Under the pieces are notes generated by a model, which worked only from the letters and a program-made list of their open reading frames with translations, was not told the origin of the DNA and did no database searches. 6,150 nt of DNA from WTJO01 sp965660165 (GTDB lineage: Bacteria; Pseudomonadota; Alphaproteobacteria; Puniceispirillales; Puniceispirillaceae), in contig CBFHYU010000043.1 in NCBI GenBank assembly GCA_965660165.1, forward strand, positions 1-6,150, read 5' to 3'. The translations under genes were made by a program, and so were the position numbers. Below, one piece after another: positions 5,854 through 6,150 of the stretch. Numbering within the stretch: position 1 is the stretch's first letter; each line of letters begins with the position of its first letter.

Positions 5854-6147
5854 ATGCCAGCCCACCAAAAAATACATATATTATTTGCCAGCTTTGTGAT
5901 ACTCGGCATTGCTGGCTGGGTAATTCTGATAATCCCTGAATTGCATTTTCTGTATAAAGAGTATCTTGGCCTGCTTGGACAGTTCAAATTCCTAGCCTTA
6001 CTGCTAGCCGCTTTGGGGATGTTTTTTGCACTTCCGATCTGGCTTGCCGACAGGCTGTATCACCGCATTGGCTTAACGCGCGGCCGATATCTGGTGATGG
6101 CCATTGCCTGTCTTATGGCTATTTGGATGGGCAAAGTTCTAATGTAG
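5854..6147 (+). CDS. Small three-helix membrane protein of unknown function
   Basis: I do not recognise this 97-residue protein. It has three strongly hydrophobic stretches likely to span the inner membrane: about 8-28 (start of the chain, rich in Ile, Val and Leu), 45-65 (FKFLALLLAALGMFFALPIW region) and 78-97 (YLVMAIACLMAIWMGKVLM), ending one residue class from the stop. Charged residues cluster between helices 2 and 3 (DRLYHRIGLTRGR, 66-78), which under the positive-inside rule places that loop in the cytoplasm and the N-terminus outside. No cleavable signal peptide or catalytic motif is evident. The ATG has AGAG 7 nt upstream. It lies 35 nt after hpaR with no visible terminator between, so it may be co-transcribed, but a link to aromatic catabolism is not shown. 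The gene is complete, ending 3 nt before the window edge. Confidence 0.65.
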   Translation: MPAHQKIHILFASFVILGIAGWVILIIPELHFLYKEYLGLLGQFKFLALLLAALGMFFALPIWLADRLYHRIGLTRGRYLVMAIACLMAIWMGKVLM

Positions 6148-6150
6148 GGT

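Noticed and set aside
5365..5877. 170-residue minus-strand reading frame
   Set aside because: Antisense to hpaR and reaching into the next gene; Cys/Ser-rich translation typical of a shadow frame.

Overview
The window looks like a Gram-negative, probably proteobacterial chromosome. G+C is moderate (mid-40s % by eye), genes are tightly packed, and several starts are TTG. A marine-type alphaproteobacterium is my best guess, but this is inference and not diagnostic. No mobile elements, tRNA or rRNA genes, or CRISPR arrays are visible.

The left two thirds (1-4224) is a compact minus-strand operon, read right to left: hpaF, hpaE, hpaD, hpaG, hpaH. It encodes the meta-cleavage pathway of homoprotocatechuate (3,4-dihydroxyphenylacetate). 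HpaD opens the ring. HpaE oxidises the resulting semialdehyde. HpaF isomerises the product. HpaG decarboxylates and isomerises it. HpaH hydrates the resulting dienoate. The genes are separated by 3, 11 and 21 nt, and hpaG and hpaH overlap by 4 nt, so co-transcription is likely. hpaH is cut by the left edge. The final aldolase (HpaI), the ring hydroxylase (HpaBC) and a transporter are not in the window.

The right third is on the plus strand. A divergently read DUF3445-family protein (related to haem-dependent oxidative N-demethylases) is followed by a MarR-family regulator that closely resembles HpaR and then by a 97-residue membrane protein. The 163-nt divergent region (4225-4387) and the 75-nt gap before hpaR (5279-5353) each carry the palindrome TTAACATGTTAA. 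One copy sits at the predicted start of operon transcription, the other over the predicted -10 of hpaR. This suggests that HpaR represses both the catabolic operon and itself. A different inverted repeat (4332-4350) overlaps the predicted promoter of the DUF3445 gene.

The least expected element is the DUF3445 haem enzyme inside a homoprotocatechuate regulon. It may act on an N-methylated aromatic amine or another compound that feeds the pathway, but this is a hypothesis. The ring-cleavage enzyme is also notable: it is a type I (vicinal oxygen chelate) dioxygenase, not the LigB-type enzyme of the E. coli hpa cluster.
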